Source of the DNA: Viscum album
Lineage: Eukaryota > Streptophyta > Magnoliopsida > Santalales > Viscaceae
Direction: 5' to 3'
DNA length: 64,000 nt
Assembly: GCA_963277665.1 (NCBI GenBank)
Contig: OY728152.1
Coordinates: forward strand, 1,186,694,357 to 1,186,758,356
How positions within the stretch are numbered: position 1 is the first letter of the stretch; each line of letters starts with the position of its first letter. Positions 48,465-60,530 of the stretch are shown piece by piece. The translations under genes were made by a program, and so were the position numbers. The notes under the pieces are model-generated. The model saw only the letters and a list, made by a program, of their open reading frames with translations, searched no databases and was not told the origin of the DNA.

Positions 48465-48624
48465 AGATTCATTCTCCAAGTTAACCACACATGAATGATC
48501 ATAAATTTTATATAATGAATAATAATAAAATATATGAAATAATAATTCTACTAGATTTATGTATATATATATATATGTATGTCATCTATTTAGTTTCATT
48601 CAATTCAATAAGGAAAGGAAACAA

Positions 48625-48662
48625 TGTTCATGCGTACGTACGGCCTACGGTCTCCTTGAACA
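48625..48662 (+). other. Stem-loop module 3, E2 5' LTR
   Basis: Outer helix TGTTCA/TGAACA. The first pair is T-A where E1 has C-G and the other E2 LTR has T-G, a covarying position. The inner stem has one mismatch (ACGG/CGGT). Confidence 0.7.
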
Positions 48663-50279
48663 GTGTATTTTATTCCTTTTATCAATATATAATATATATG
48701 TATATGATGAACATATATTATATATAAATAATGTTTTACATTCTTAAATTATTTCAATCAGGATATAAGTAATAATATCAAGAATGAAAAGTCGAAACAC
48801 ATATGATAATTGAAATGATTTTACCCAAAACGCTGCTTTAACATGAAATTTACAAAAGGACGGTGAATATAAAGTCATTAGAGAATCATATATGATATCA
48901 TAACAATGAATATGATTATGTAATAAGTAAATGACATTATTTAAATCATTATATAAGAGGTTAGGATCCATACGAAGCATATAGTACCTAAGGTAAGGGA
49001 TAACTTTTCCAATCTCGTTTTTATCAGAGATTGTTTATTCTTATGTATTTACTGGGGTTATATTTATCATCCATGAACTTGTTTATAAAAATGTTTTCAT
49101 GTATGTTTAATGTCCTCTTTAACAATTTTTGACTTTTACTACATGGTATGTATGGAATATTTCTTTTACGAGGTACTATTTGACTTTTCCTGAAAAATTA
49201 CGAGAAGAATGTTTTTTTAACTTATACGGCCCGAAAAAATATTTACAGTTTTATAAAGCCTTATTTTCATGAAGCTTACTCTAAAATATTTCAGGACTAT
49301 TTTCATGAAAATCCTTTTCTTTTAAAATTTCATGACATTTTGTGGAAAAAGAATGATTTTGAAGAAGAATGTATATTTTCCTCATTAATTCATTTCAAGT
49401 GTAATATCAAAACCGTCTATCATCTAAGATGACATTATTTCATATGTGTATGTTTCAAGTATCATGTCTATATGATATACATGGTTTCAGTTTTCTTATT
49501 TTGAACTGATATCCATTTCTTTTATATGGATTATGTGATGATGGGATGATGTTTATGAAACCCATTTTATTTATTGGGTTATTATGAATGATGTATGTTT
49601 ATTTTGTGGCACAAGTATGAATGATTTCATTATGAGATTGGTGGGACCGATATATCCCCCCAATGAATTGGGTAAAGATTTATATCTCTATGATAGACAT
49701 GGATAGAATGGTAAGTTAATGCAGTTCAGTTTTACAGGACTGAAACGAGGATTGAACTCGATTAAGAAAGGGACTTTGTCTACTAAGATGGTCTTGGCAG
49801 CAATGCCTTGGGTACTATGGAAATCATAACATGTTCTGAACGGTTTCAACAATTACATGTTTTATTTCCATTATATTATATCATGGCTGATGTTCCATTA
49901 TGATATATTCCTTACGTACTTCAATGATTTATGTCTTTGCTCATGATTTTGATGTTTAAATTTCATGTTCATGTTTTTTCTTTCAAATGTTTCTGGATTG
50001 TTTTATGTTGTGTATGTTTGCCCTTACTGAGCATTTCAGCTCACCATTTTTATGTTTTATTTTCCCCAGGAAATAAAGAATGGTTTTAGGTAATGAAAAA
50101 AAAATTGGAAGATCATTATGGGAGTTATTGAATATCTTTAAACATGATTAGAATCCAACATTCCAATTTTCCAAAGACATTAAACTATTACGATCCTTGT
50201 GTGTCAGTTTTTTTATGTATTAAGTATTCCGAAAAAGTAATGTAATGTCAATTTACGTCAGGCTTTGGGTCTCTACTGT

Positions 50280-50291
50280 TGGTATCAGAGC
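50280..50291 (+). promoter_or_regulatory. E2 primer binding site
   Basis: TGGTATCAGAGC, perfect 12-base initiator-Met-type site two bases after the LTR. Confidence 0.9.
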
Positions 50292-50599
50292 ATTGGTTTA
50301 GTCAACCTTTGGAAACCAGGATGCAAGAAATTTAGTGATATCCCTAGAGATATTTCTATTTTATGTCTAGGGATGTCCCTAAGGTTAAGTATAATTATAG
50401 GTTATAGTCCTAGAATTATGGTAACGATATTATAATTTAACCTAAGATGTTAGATATTGAAGTTAATCCCCCTTGATTATTCTTTTGGCCTCTCACACTA
50501 TTTTTTGGGTTTTAGAAAATTGTTGGGAACAGGAAGATTCACGATAATGGAGGGTATGACGAATAATGGAATGATATTCTTCATGAGCAACCAAATGAA

Positions 50600-51076
50600 A
50601 TGGGATTTGGAAGTCCAAACAACATTATTATGCCTAATCATCAATCTCTAAATATGATCAATAATCTCAACCTTGGTATGTTTCCCGACTCAGCTAATAA
50701 GAGAAAGATGGAGCTTCATGATGATCATAGAGGAATGAAAGTTCAATTTCTATCAGGTAAATCATACGGGAAGAGGCACTAAGGAGAATTTTTCAAAGGA
50801 ACTGGAAGATTCTTTGGGAGCAGAAAAGAAGGACACAAATCTAGTAAGTGCAAATGAAAAGTTTTAGTTAACACCATGGAGAAGGATAATGGTATTTCTA
50901 CGACATCAACAATGATTAGATGTTTTAAATGTGGAATGTATGGACATTATGAAAACCAATGCCCTAATGGAAAATCTCATGAAGAGAATCAGCATGGTCA
51001 TATGAGTAGTATTTATGTTGATGATGATGAAGAGACTACAAATGAAATATGAGATGAAGGAAATGATGAAGATTAG
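50600..51076 (+). pseudogene. gag: E2 gag-like protein with zinc knuckle and acidic tail
   Basis: From ATG at 50600 (MGFGSPNNIIMPNH) the frame runs 158 codons to TAG at 51074, with a TAA at 50780 and two TGA. It carries FFGSRKEGHKSSKC, a knuckle that has lost its first two Cys, then the intact CFKCGMYGHYENQC, then an acidic tail YVDDDEETTNEI. Same position and role as the frame of E1 (7635-8045), although the sequences differ outside the knuckles. No start further upstream is convincing. Confidence 0.65.
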
Positions 51077-51704
51077 TTAGTGGTTTAAGAATTTAGTGGA
51101 ATGATTGTATGTTTATGAAGAATAATGTATGGTACTATGGAATAAAGAATCATCTAAGGATTGTTACACTATTTTTTTCCTAAAGTATTTGAAAGTATAT
51201 GTTGAATGGTACTGGTAACCATGTAAGGTTATTCGGATATTTTTGGAAATTAGATGATATGCACATAATGAAGGGATAAGAAGATAATGAGATGTTTGAT
51301 TGTATTCATGATATCATGACTGATATAAGGATTAAGTGATATTATGGTTTGATTATATAGATTTTTTGGGATTTTGGTATGTGGAAGGAGTTACCTTTTG
51401 ATAGTATTCATGTTTTCACTAAGGTTCGATGGTAATTTATGTTTCAAGAGAATATATGACTAAGGTATTCATGTGTTTGGAATACATACAACAAGATATA
51501 TCTTATGATATATGTGAGATAAATGCTTGTATTCACATTCTTGGTGGATAACCTTTCTAGTAATTGTTTTCTTTATACTATGAGCTTGGACAGAAGTATT
51601 TTAGATAAGCCTAAAGATTGGAATGGATTATGTTGGAAAAAAGTTAGGATAGAACTTTTTTTTGATATTATTGATGGGATGTTATAGTAATGTTGTTTTA
51701 CAAA
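51077..51704 (+). other. E2 internal non-coding stretch
   Basis: Collinear with 8046-8685 of E1 (for example the matching run at 8230-8290 and 51250-51310). No frame is shared. Confidence 0.5.
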
Positions 51705-51822
51705 AAGGAAAACCTGTAGGACGGGTGACAGCCCAACGCGTCCGACAAGGCTGTGGGAATCGAACCCACAACCGAAGTGCAACTGGCCTTTATCGCCTAC
51801 CACTGGCCTATAGGAAGTCCCT
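51705..51822 (-). mobile_element. tRNA-derived SINE inside E2
   Basis: Same insertion as in E1. The minus strand has the A-box-like TAGGCCAGTGG and the perfect B box GGTTCGATTCC, with TTTTT after about 115 bases. Differences from the E1 copy are scattered, as expected for inheritance with the host element. Confidence 0.65.
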
Positions 51823-52485
51823 GGATAGTGAAAACTAGTTTTATTTTATTAAGCGGTATGATAGATGTTGTATAAGTTCATTTTTGGAATCTTATACGAT
51901 TAACCTTACGATATATAGACTTATGTATATTTAATAACTTTTTCTAACCTTATATTTGAGACAGATGGAATGACCTTTCATTATATCGCATGATCTTCTC
52001 ACAAATCATGAATAAAAAATTCAAATTCATTTCATTAAGAGATGAAGTGGAAATTGTTCAAGGCACGAACAACAATGAGATTATACCAAAATCATGTAAA
52101 TATTTCTTTTAATTAATCAACATTAGAGAAATGATCTTGAAAACCAAAAATGTTGTCCTAGTTCCCTCATACCCGATGAATCAGAAGGTACCTTTGATCA
52201 TCACAAATTTATGGCTTTGTGATTTTTGGATTTTTCATAGCCATGTCCTCTACCACTCTCCATCAGAACTTGATGGTTATATTTTTCTTCCATATCCATA
52301 TTTTCACCTATGTACTCCTACATGGAATCCCAGTGATGAGTTAATTTCGGTATCTGTTATGATTCATACAACACTTTTTAATATTAAGTTTTAGTATTCC
52401 TTTTACGATGTGTGTTTTTACGAACGGAACATTCATGTATTAAACAAGTTATAACCTCGACGAATTTCGAGGGTGAAATTCATTT

Positions 52486-52499
52486 AAAGGGGGGTAGAA
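52486..52499 (+). promoter_or_regulatory. E2 polypurine tract
   Basis: AAAGGGGGGTAGAA directly before the 3' LTR. Confidence 0.85.
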
Positions 52500-55061
52500 T
52501 GTAACACCCATAGATTTTATGGAAAATATTATTCATAATTTCATTGACGTATTCTGTTGTACGCTGCACCAATATTATATTGCGCTATACGCAACACCGT
52601 ATTAGCTTGAAGTATACGCAACCCTGACTTGGCATGCATTACACACAATCACGACCTTTCTTGATAGCGTGTGTTGTACGCAATATCGGGTTTCACTAAA
52701 CATCAATATATGGTTATAATATTATTATGAACTCGCTGTTATTAATATTACTACCTAAATTTTGAATTTTATAACATTATTATTCATCTTAGACATTTTC
52801 TAGAACATGGTATGAGAACAAAATCAATTTTTTGGGTAAAATAAGTATTTTTCAAAAATGCAGTTTTGCCGCCTTTTGATGGCGCACCCACATTAAATAT
52901 ATTTTTTGACATGTTTATAAGTTCAATTTTAAAAAATAAAATTATAATTTTGAATCAGGATATAAAAATATACATTGGATATTGTTTTGATATTTTTCTG
53001 ATAACTTTCATATTTTAATGAATATTAAAAACACGCTATATTTTAATTAAAAACAACTTTTTCATTGTAATAATTTATATGGTTAAATTGTAATATTGAA
53101 TGTTATTAAAGTATAAATATAATATATTTTTACCATTTAATATAATTTATGTCATTAGCATTCATTTTATATTGAATTCGTATGTTAAATCAATTCAATC
53201 TTTTGTAATGTTTTAAACAAAAACTCGTTTTCATTTGACAACGGGATTAATATTAATTTAATTTATGCAGCTTTTGTGTATTGAATTTGAAGAAAATGGA
53301 TTCCATATTTTGAATCAGTGCATCCAAATTATGTTAATAGGCTATTTTATTTTAGAGAATTATGAATAGTAACTAAGGTAAATTTTATTTACCATAGTTA
53401 AAGGTAAATCGGGTAATTAAGGGTAAATATAATATTATAAAATTACCCTAACACATGCCAAAATTCTATTGGATGACTAAATGTCGACCCATATCACCTA
53501 AGAGTCGTATTAGATTCATTTCATGGACTTTTGACCATAAAAATAATTTAATTATTATTAAAACCAAAGAAAGTGGCAACATGTCACTCTCCTAAATCTT
53601 ATATGTATAATAATTTTAATATAGTGATAAACATTATAAAACATCAAACATGAATAGTCTCCAGAAAGCTAATACAATTATCTACATCATGAAAATTTAT
53701 TTATAATTTTTAGGTATTATATAATTTCCATTAATGGTGATACATTAATGATGCATAAATTTATTATTTAGTGAAAAATGAATAATATAGTTTTTATTGA
53801 AATAGTAATACATATCAAAAGGCCCAAAAATCTGAACAAAAATTATTATTAGTGTATATGTAAACACTTATCATCCAATGGAAAAATTATAGACCATTTG
53901 GATCCTTATTAAGGAGATTATGACACTTATAATATTGTATTTTAAATGATTCCAAAGTTGTCACCTTCATAATTTAGTAAAGATAAAAATTTACATGTTG
54001 TTATTTTAAGATGATAAATTCGAGTAAAATTATTATTATAAATTCTTTGATATTTATCTTCATCAAATGATTTTATTTTTTAATTTTATGCAATAAATAA
54101 TTATATTAAATAATTATACAAAAATGTTGTACTAATTATTTTATTAAGAGATATACCGAACAAATGGTATTAAAAATATTAAAATAAATATTATATGAAC
54201 TTTTTAATGTGTTCCAAGAATTTTCTAGACAAATTTGACATGTTACGAGTCTATTAAATATTTTATTTTGAATATATCCTCTGTGTAGGTTTTATTTAAA
54301 TTCAATTAAATGAATAGTGTCAAAATTGACACTATTGTTATTTTATAATGATAACATATTATTAAATTGATTAAAAATCACGAAAATATTTAAAAATTAT
54401 AAATTGAAATTTATATAGTATAAAATGGCATAAAGTATCCAATTATGGAAAATTAACAACACATAAGTGATTATTTATAAACATTTAATATTTAGAATTT
54501 TATTACCACAAATAAACTTAAATAGATTAAATAAGGATAAATCAAAAAGATAAGGATTAAAATAACATCAAAAAATGTCTAAATTTGATTGGTTGATGAT
54601 ATTACAACCCATATCATCTAATATTTGAATTGAGTCATTTGTGGATGTTTTTATTTGGGGTTTGAATTTATATTAAACTAATATTTTTGAGGATTCCAAA
54701 GGTGCCGCTCTCCTCCCTTATAGAAGGTCACCTACTCCCTCTCCTCCTTACACCACATTGAGCTTTCAAGCTCTGCCAAACCCTGCCCATTTCACTTCCC
54801 CACTTCCTTAGAAAACTACTAGAGGTACTGGTCTTTTAAAAAGACCAACTTTAGTTCCCTAAGAGAAAGGATAAAGTAGGCACTTCGAGAAAGAGGTAAT
54901 ACCTTCTACCGTTTTCTTCAAGTTCCATTCTTATTCTAATCCATCTTCGTTAGCTATTTCAGTATGAAGTAATAACATCAGTATACCTAATATAATGATA
55001 TGATATTATATATATGAAAAAACCCTATTTCACCTTCCATCCATCCTACAGAAAACAAAAT

Positions 55062-55106
55062 CACCGCGTGTGCGTACGTACAGAATACCGTCTCCACGCC
55101 GTGGTG
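55062..55106 (+). other. Stem-loop module 1, E2 3' LTR
   Basis: GTGTG/CACGC helix with one G-T pair next to the core; outer CACC/GGTG intact; core reads ACAG/CCGT, one mismatch. Confidence 0.68.
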
Positions 55107-55249
55107 TAATCTGTTTTTCCACCAACACCTTACATGGGTGGGTATAATGGTGTAAAGAATAACTATATATGGTTATTAAAAATATCATACTGATTCTGAT
55201 ATATTATACCATCCACTCCAATTCTATTCAATAATTATGGGAATTATAT

Positions 55250-55294
55250 CATCGCTCGTGCGTACGTACGGACTACCGTCTCCATGACACAATG
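55250..55294 (+). other. Stem-loop module 2, E2 3' LTR
   Basis: Core CGTACGT / ACGG-ACTA-CCGT / CTC intact; the 3' arm has two changes (CATGACACAATG). Confidence 0.7.
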
Positions 55295-55453
55295 AGTTTC
55301 ATTCTCCATGTTAACCATACATGAATGATCATAAAGTTTATATAATGAATAATAATGTTATATAGGAAATAATAATTCTAATTGATTTATGTATATATAT
55401 ATATGAAAATCATCTATTTAGTTTCATTCAATTCAATAAGGAAACGAAAATAG

Positions 55454-55491
55454 TGTTCATGCATACGTACGACCAACCGTCTCCATGAACG
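55454..55491 (+). other. Stem-loop module 3, E2 3' LTR
   Basis: Outer helix TGTTCATG/CATGAACG (first pair T-G). Inner stem ACGA/CCGT with one mismatch. Confidence 0.68.
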
Positions 55492-57105
55492 GTGTATTTC
55501 ATTCATTTTATCAATCTATAATATATATGTATATGATGAATATATATTATATATAAATCATTTATTACATTCTGGAATTATTTAAATCAGTATATAAGTA
55601 ATAATATCAAGAATGACAAGTCGAAATACATACGATAAATGAAATGATTTTACACAAAACGCTACTTTAACATGGAATTTACAAAAGAACAGGTAATATA
55701 AAATCATAAGTGAAACATATATGATATCATAACAATTAATATGATTATTTAATAATTCAATGACATTATTTAAATCATTATATCGGAGTTTCTGATCCAT
55801 ATGAAGCATATCGGACCTAAGGTAAGGGATAACTTTTCTAATCTCGTTTTTATCCAAGATTGTTAATTCGTAAGTATTTACTGAGGTTATATTTATCATC
55901 CACATCCTTGTTTCTAAAAATGTTTTCATGTATGTTTAATTTCCTTTTTACACAGTTATTTACTTTTACTACATGGTATGTATTGAATATTTCTTTTACA
56001 AGGTACTTTTTGACTTTTCCGGCAAAAGAAAGAGAAGAATGTTTTTTTTTAACTTATACGACACGAACAGATTTTTACGGTTTTATAAAACCTTATTTTC
56101 ATGAAGCTTCCTCCAAAAGATTTCATGACTATTTTAATAAAAATCCATTTCTTTTAAAATTGCATGACATTTTATGGAAAGAAACTGATTTTGAAGAAGA
56201 AAGGATATTTTCCTCAGGAATTCATTTCAAGTGTTTTATCAAAACCATCTTTCATCTAAGATGACATTATTTCATATGTGTATGTTTCAAGTATCATGTC
56301 TCTATGATTTACATGGTTTCAATTTTCTTATTAAGAAATTATATCCATTTATTTTATATTGATTATGTGATGATTGGATGATGTTTATGAAATCCATTTT
56401 ATTTATTGGGTTATTATGAATGATGTATGTTTATTTTGTGGAGCAAGTAAGAATGATTTCATTATGAGATGGGTGGGACCTATATCTCCCTCCAATGCAT
56501 TGGATAAAGATTTATATCTCATGATATAGGCATGGCTGGAATGGTAAGTTAATATGGTTCAGTGTTACAGGACTGAAACGAGGGGTGAACTCGATTCAGA
56601 AAGAAACTTTGTCCACTAAGATGGTCTTTCCAGCAATTCCTTGGCTACTATGGAAATCATAACATGTACTGAATGGTTTCCACAATTACATGTTTTAATT
56701 ACATTATATTTTATCATGTCTGATGTTCCATTATGATATATGCCTTACATACTTCCATGATTTATGTATTTGCTCATGATTTTGATGTTTAAATTTCATG
56801 TTCAAGTTTTTTATTTCAATTGGTTATGGATTGTTTTATGTTCTCTATGTTATCACATACTCAACATTTGAGCTCACCCTTTCCAAAGACACTAAACTAT
56901 TATGATCCTTGTGTGTTTTTTTTTGTTATGTATTAAGTATTCTGCAAAAGTAATGTAATGTCCATGTATGTCACGCTCTGGGTCTCTACAATCCTAATCT
57001 GAGCGAACATAGTGAAATATTGGTCAAATAATATATCCTTCATTTCACCCATTACATGGAATCAAGATAATTTTTCCCTCTAGAATTCTTAACTAATAAC
57101 CACCA

Positions 57106-57312
57106 TCAATCATCGTCCCCTTGAATATGATAGATGGAAAAAAATTCGTTTTGAAATTCTAAACGTCCCATTAATTCAAATATCTTATCCAGCTTATTGA
57201 TCCATCCTTCTGCTACATCTTGGTCATATGATCCATTGAATGATGGTGATATTTCATCATAAAATGTTACACTACTGATATATTCATCAATGGTTGATCG
57301 GGATGATCTCAT
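57106..57312 (-). pseudogene. gag: Element C gag, N-terminal part
   Basis: The minus strand from 57312 reads MRSSRSTIDEYISS, then PSFNGSYDQDVAEGWINKLD and KIFELMG. This is the conserved start of Gypsy gag (F-x-G plus D-x-x-x-A-x-x-W-I). It is separated from its knuckle part (45200-45661) by E2. Stops after 57106 and the short total length mean it is broken. Confidence 0.7.
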
Positions 57313-57607
57313 GCATGGATACCTATACTATTTAAGTCTAAGTGAACTACTCTATCACTGTAACAAAATAATGAATTCCAATTACCGCCACCTCATGTTG
57401 TTAACATGAATGTTTTCTTCCCTCTCGATGCCTTCCCATTATATCATTTTTATTTCTACTATAGAAAACCATTCTGAGTTGACATTGTTTAGATGAAACT
57501 ACAAATTAATCAAAAAATGATACATCAATTAAACATAACCATAATGAAAATTCCTCTGAAGGAATGCAATTATCAACGTCTTAACCAATAAAGTTATCTA
57601 AACCGAC

Positions 57608-57618
57608 CTCTGATACCA
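57608..57618 (-). promoter_or_regulatory. Element C primer binding site
   Basis: Minus strand TGGTATCAGAG, two bases from the LTR end. Confidence 0.85.
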
Positions 57619-57620
57619 AC

Positions 57621-58379
57621 TATATGGACCCATCATTAAATGTTATGTAATCTTGAGTTTGTTCAAGAATTCACAATGAGGATATTTTAAGGATTAAGTA
57701 TTTATATATTTAGGTCATATCAATGAAGACATTGAAATACGATTTGTAGACTTCCAACAATATATTTTTCTTCCATTAAATAAAAATTATAAAATTAAAC
57801 ATGGTTTATTTTCCTTTTTAATCATCATAACTTTTCATCAATTCTATATGTAACTCTGTTCTCCCATAAATCCTATTAAAACATTCAAAAAATGGGATGG
57901 GCACACAATGCTCAGTAATGGAAATAAAAATAATGAGAAACCATTAGTCTAGTAAAATCCTAAAGACTCATTCTATGTTCATTGATCATATGAAACAAAA
58001 CATTTTCACTAGAATAAAACTCATTATTTTTTCTCAATGAAAAACACTAAAACCAATACCATGTAATGAATACACCATTAGGTGACATAGAGAACCATAT
58101 ACATAAAACCCTTTCAAACATCTTCCATTTAGAGTAACCATATGGTTGACTTCAAAATTGATGATATATAATGTGGATAAACCCAGGTATAATCTATATC
58201 AGGCTCACCTAGGAGCTATAATGGGGCACAACCCTTCACATACAATGTGTCAGGCTCACTGGTGAGCTATAATGGGGATCTAACCATTGTATAAGCTTTA
58301 TCAGGAACACCTTTGATCTATAATGGTGATAAAACCTTCATATAAACTATATCGGGCTCACCGGTTTCATATAATGCTC
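57621..58379 (-). repeat. Element C 5' LTR, truncated
   Basis: Only the last 759 bases of the LTR remain. They match 26364-27270, including four to five of the 51-bp units (58150-58375). Gypsy E cuts it at 58380. Confidence 0.75.
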
Positions 58380-59489
58380 TGTAATGACCCGGAATTTCTA
58401 TGTAACAATTTTTTATTTGAAATTTTACATGTCTGTGAAAATTGACTACGCGTGATTCTGGAGCCTACAGTGCCCTGAATGAATTTCTGGACTTTTTTTG
58501 AGTATGTTCAGTAAATGTGTGAGCAGATTTTTCTACCTTTTGAACATGTACATGGAATAGAAATCTGAGGACACTGTTGAACTCGCAGCGCATGTATTCG
58601 CTTATGGAGACCTTCACCTAGACCGCTGTAGGTCGAGGGTGAAAGATATATTTTTGGATTTCATGGGAAAATTAAAATAAAATTAATTACCATTTTATTT
58701 TTATTCTTGAAACCTCCGATGTCTAGGTTATGGTGGAGGGGACCACCTAAGCATTGACCCCCAATTATTGAATTCCTAGAGGAGGGGACCACCCGAACCA
58801 TCTTGATAGAGAAGATACCTCTCAACTCCCTCTTTAATGTGGAGGATCCTCTTGAGCTTCCTTCACATTAATGATTCCAATGCACCATATTAATTTTCCA
58901 ACATGTGTGAGTGTTCCAACATAATTTCTTCTTATGTTCATTATATTGGCACCACTTTCATTTTTAGGAGGAATTGTGAGAGGGGAACCCTTGGAGGATT
59001 ACACTTCTTCCATGAAGAACGCTCCTCTAATGAAGAATGCTAACTTTGACTTCTTCCCCAGGATACCATCGAACAAGGAACATCTTCGACTATGATGAAC
59101 CGACGCACGAGCCTGGGATTAGAGGTGTGTGGAGGACGAGATGAACGTCGAGAACTTCAACTTCTTCTTGCACCAACGTCAACGAACAATCCAAGGTAGG
59201 GGGTCATTATTAAATTCATGATTTCACATGATTAATTTCCTCATCCATGGAAAGAATGGAGAACATGGATCAACCAAAACAAGTTGATCCTCTATTAATA
59301 TTATATTGAAGAGTTTTTATTTCATGACTCATAATTTTTTTGTTGAGCGGCTTGCTACCGCACTAATGTGCAGGGTGCGGGCCAAAAAACATTGTATGAC
59401 CCATCCTCCATTTTTCCTTATTATGTTATTTTTGATGGAAGAAAGTGGATTACACCATGACGATGAATGAATAGAGAGGCTGGATAAAT

Positions 59490-60130
59490 CGTACTTTGGT
59501 GAAGGCACAACGCCTCGCCGTCCCACGGCTCTGCTGCCCGCAACCTTCGCACCCCACGGGTGACCCATTGCCCGACACGCCGCCGTCATCCGCGGTCGAT
59601 CTACCGCCCACGCCCCACTACCCGAGCAGCCACAGCCGCCATCCATGGCTGAGATGCTGCCCATGGCCATGCCACTTGAGCCTCAACCACCATCAATTGT
59701 CGAGCCACCTCTGCCATCCGTCCTTGAGCCACCGCCGATGGCCTCACCACCCGATCTGTCGCCGCCGTCCGCGACCCCACCGTGCCACCCCAAGACTCCA
59801 ACATCTATGGCCGCACCCTGCCACCCCAGGCCGGGCTAGGCCGCATCGTGCCCCTGCAGTCTCCTCCCTCCAGGCTGAGTGGCCCCATGCCAGGCCGAGC
59901 CTCCCCGCGCCCTCGCGGCACCGTCGCAGCCAAGCTGCAATCCGCGACCAAGCCGACCTGTGGCCTCCACCACCCGGCGGCACCCGCGACCCCTATTGTG
60001 GCCCTTGTGGCCTGCAGGACTGCCCAGTACGGTCTGGGTGAGACCCACTAGGCCAGGCCGCATTGGGTTCTGGGCCGGACCTAGTGGGTCAGGATGGGTT
60101 TACCACGACCGGGTCTGCCCATTTCGGGTC
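59490..60130 (+). other. GC- and CpG-rich island in the Gypsy E LTR
   Basis: About 640 bases with strikingly high GC and many CpG sites between AT-rich flanks. Long frames open on both strands (for example 59496-60041 plus and 59744-59983 minus), as expected from scarce stop codons in GC-rich DNA. The plus frame is Pro/His/Ser-rich without any motif. At 60060-60140 short inverted words (GGGTCTG/CAGACCC, GGTCCGGACC) occur. I do not call a gene. Confidence 0.75.
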
Positions 60131-60530
60131 GGTCCGGACCCAGACCCACTTCAACCCATTTATGCTCTTTTGGCCATAACATTGGCATCATACGTACGTT
60201 TGAAAAACCATCAGCAATGATGGGAATCATGAATTGAGACGATCACATTGAGTATACACCACTAGAAATATGGATAAGGATGGGGTACAGATGGGTTGGA
60301 TCGAGCATGCATCCAACCGGGCCCTTAAGACTAAAAGGCTTATAACTCACAGACCAGTAGTCTGATTGACGCGACGTCTATTGAATTGAGACCCCATTGA
60401 TTTTCTGGTCCATTGGGATTCTTATTTGTCAGAAATCATGGATGTTGTAGAATCGACCAGTGGCCAGGGGAGCAGACTCTCCCAGAGACGAGTATACCTA
60501 GTGCAGAAACCTATTAGCTGGCTGTGACGA

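Larger units (their letters stand above)
45667..50277 (+). repeat. E2 5' LTR (4611 bp)
   Basis: Starts TGTAACACCC and ends CTCTACT (last base changed from A). Near the start (45721-45860) four short related words occur: TTGTACGCTACACC, TTGCGCTATACGCAAC, AGTATACGCAACCC and TTGTACGCAATACC. TATA box at 47890, stem-loops at 48233, 48420 and 48625, donor-like AAG|GTAAGG at 48993. Confidence 0.9.
45667..56990 (+). mobile_element. E2: second non-autonomous giant-LTR element
   Basis: A complete element of 11.3 kb inserted in the internal region of element C. LTRs are 4611 bp (45667-50277) and 4491 bp (52500-56990); the 3' LTR has lost about 130 bases near 56880. The internal region is 2222 bp with primer site, gag-like remnant, antisense SINE and polypurine tract, the same plan as E1. 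No RT or integrase. Confidence 0.92.
52500..56990 (+). repeat. E2 3' LTR (4491 bp)
   Basis: Starts TGTAACACCC and ends CTCTACA. TATA box decayed to TATAGAA (54719-54725). Stem-loops at 55062, 55250 and 55454. The segment present at about 50040-50190 of the 5' LTR is missing near 56880. An open stretch 55860-56264 is discussed under findings. Confidence 0.9.
26364..58379 (-). mobile_element. Element C: minus-strand giant-LTR non-autonomous element, heavily nested
   Basis: The 3' LTR lies at left (26364-28796 plus 42243-44312, about 4.5 kb once the Copia array is removed). The internal region is about 2.0 kb (44313-45661 plus 56996-57620 once E2 is removed). The 5' LTR is at right, cut after 759 bases by Gypsy E at 58380. 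It has a primer site, a broken gag with zinc knuckles, and a polypurine tract, but no RT or integrase. LTR start TGTAACATCCC, length, TATA block and a stem-loop module tie it to E1 and E2. 26178-26363 is short flanking DNA with nothing recognisable. Confidence 0.8.

Noticed and set aside
59496..60041. 181-residue proline/histidine-rich protein in the GC-rich block
   Set aside because: Long frames open on both strands at once, no motif is visible, and it lies inside an LTR; GC-rich DNA simply lacks stops.
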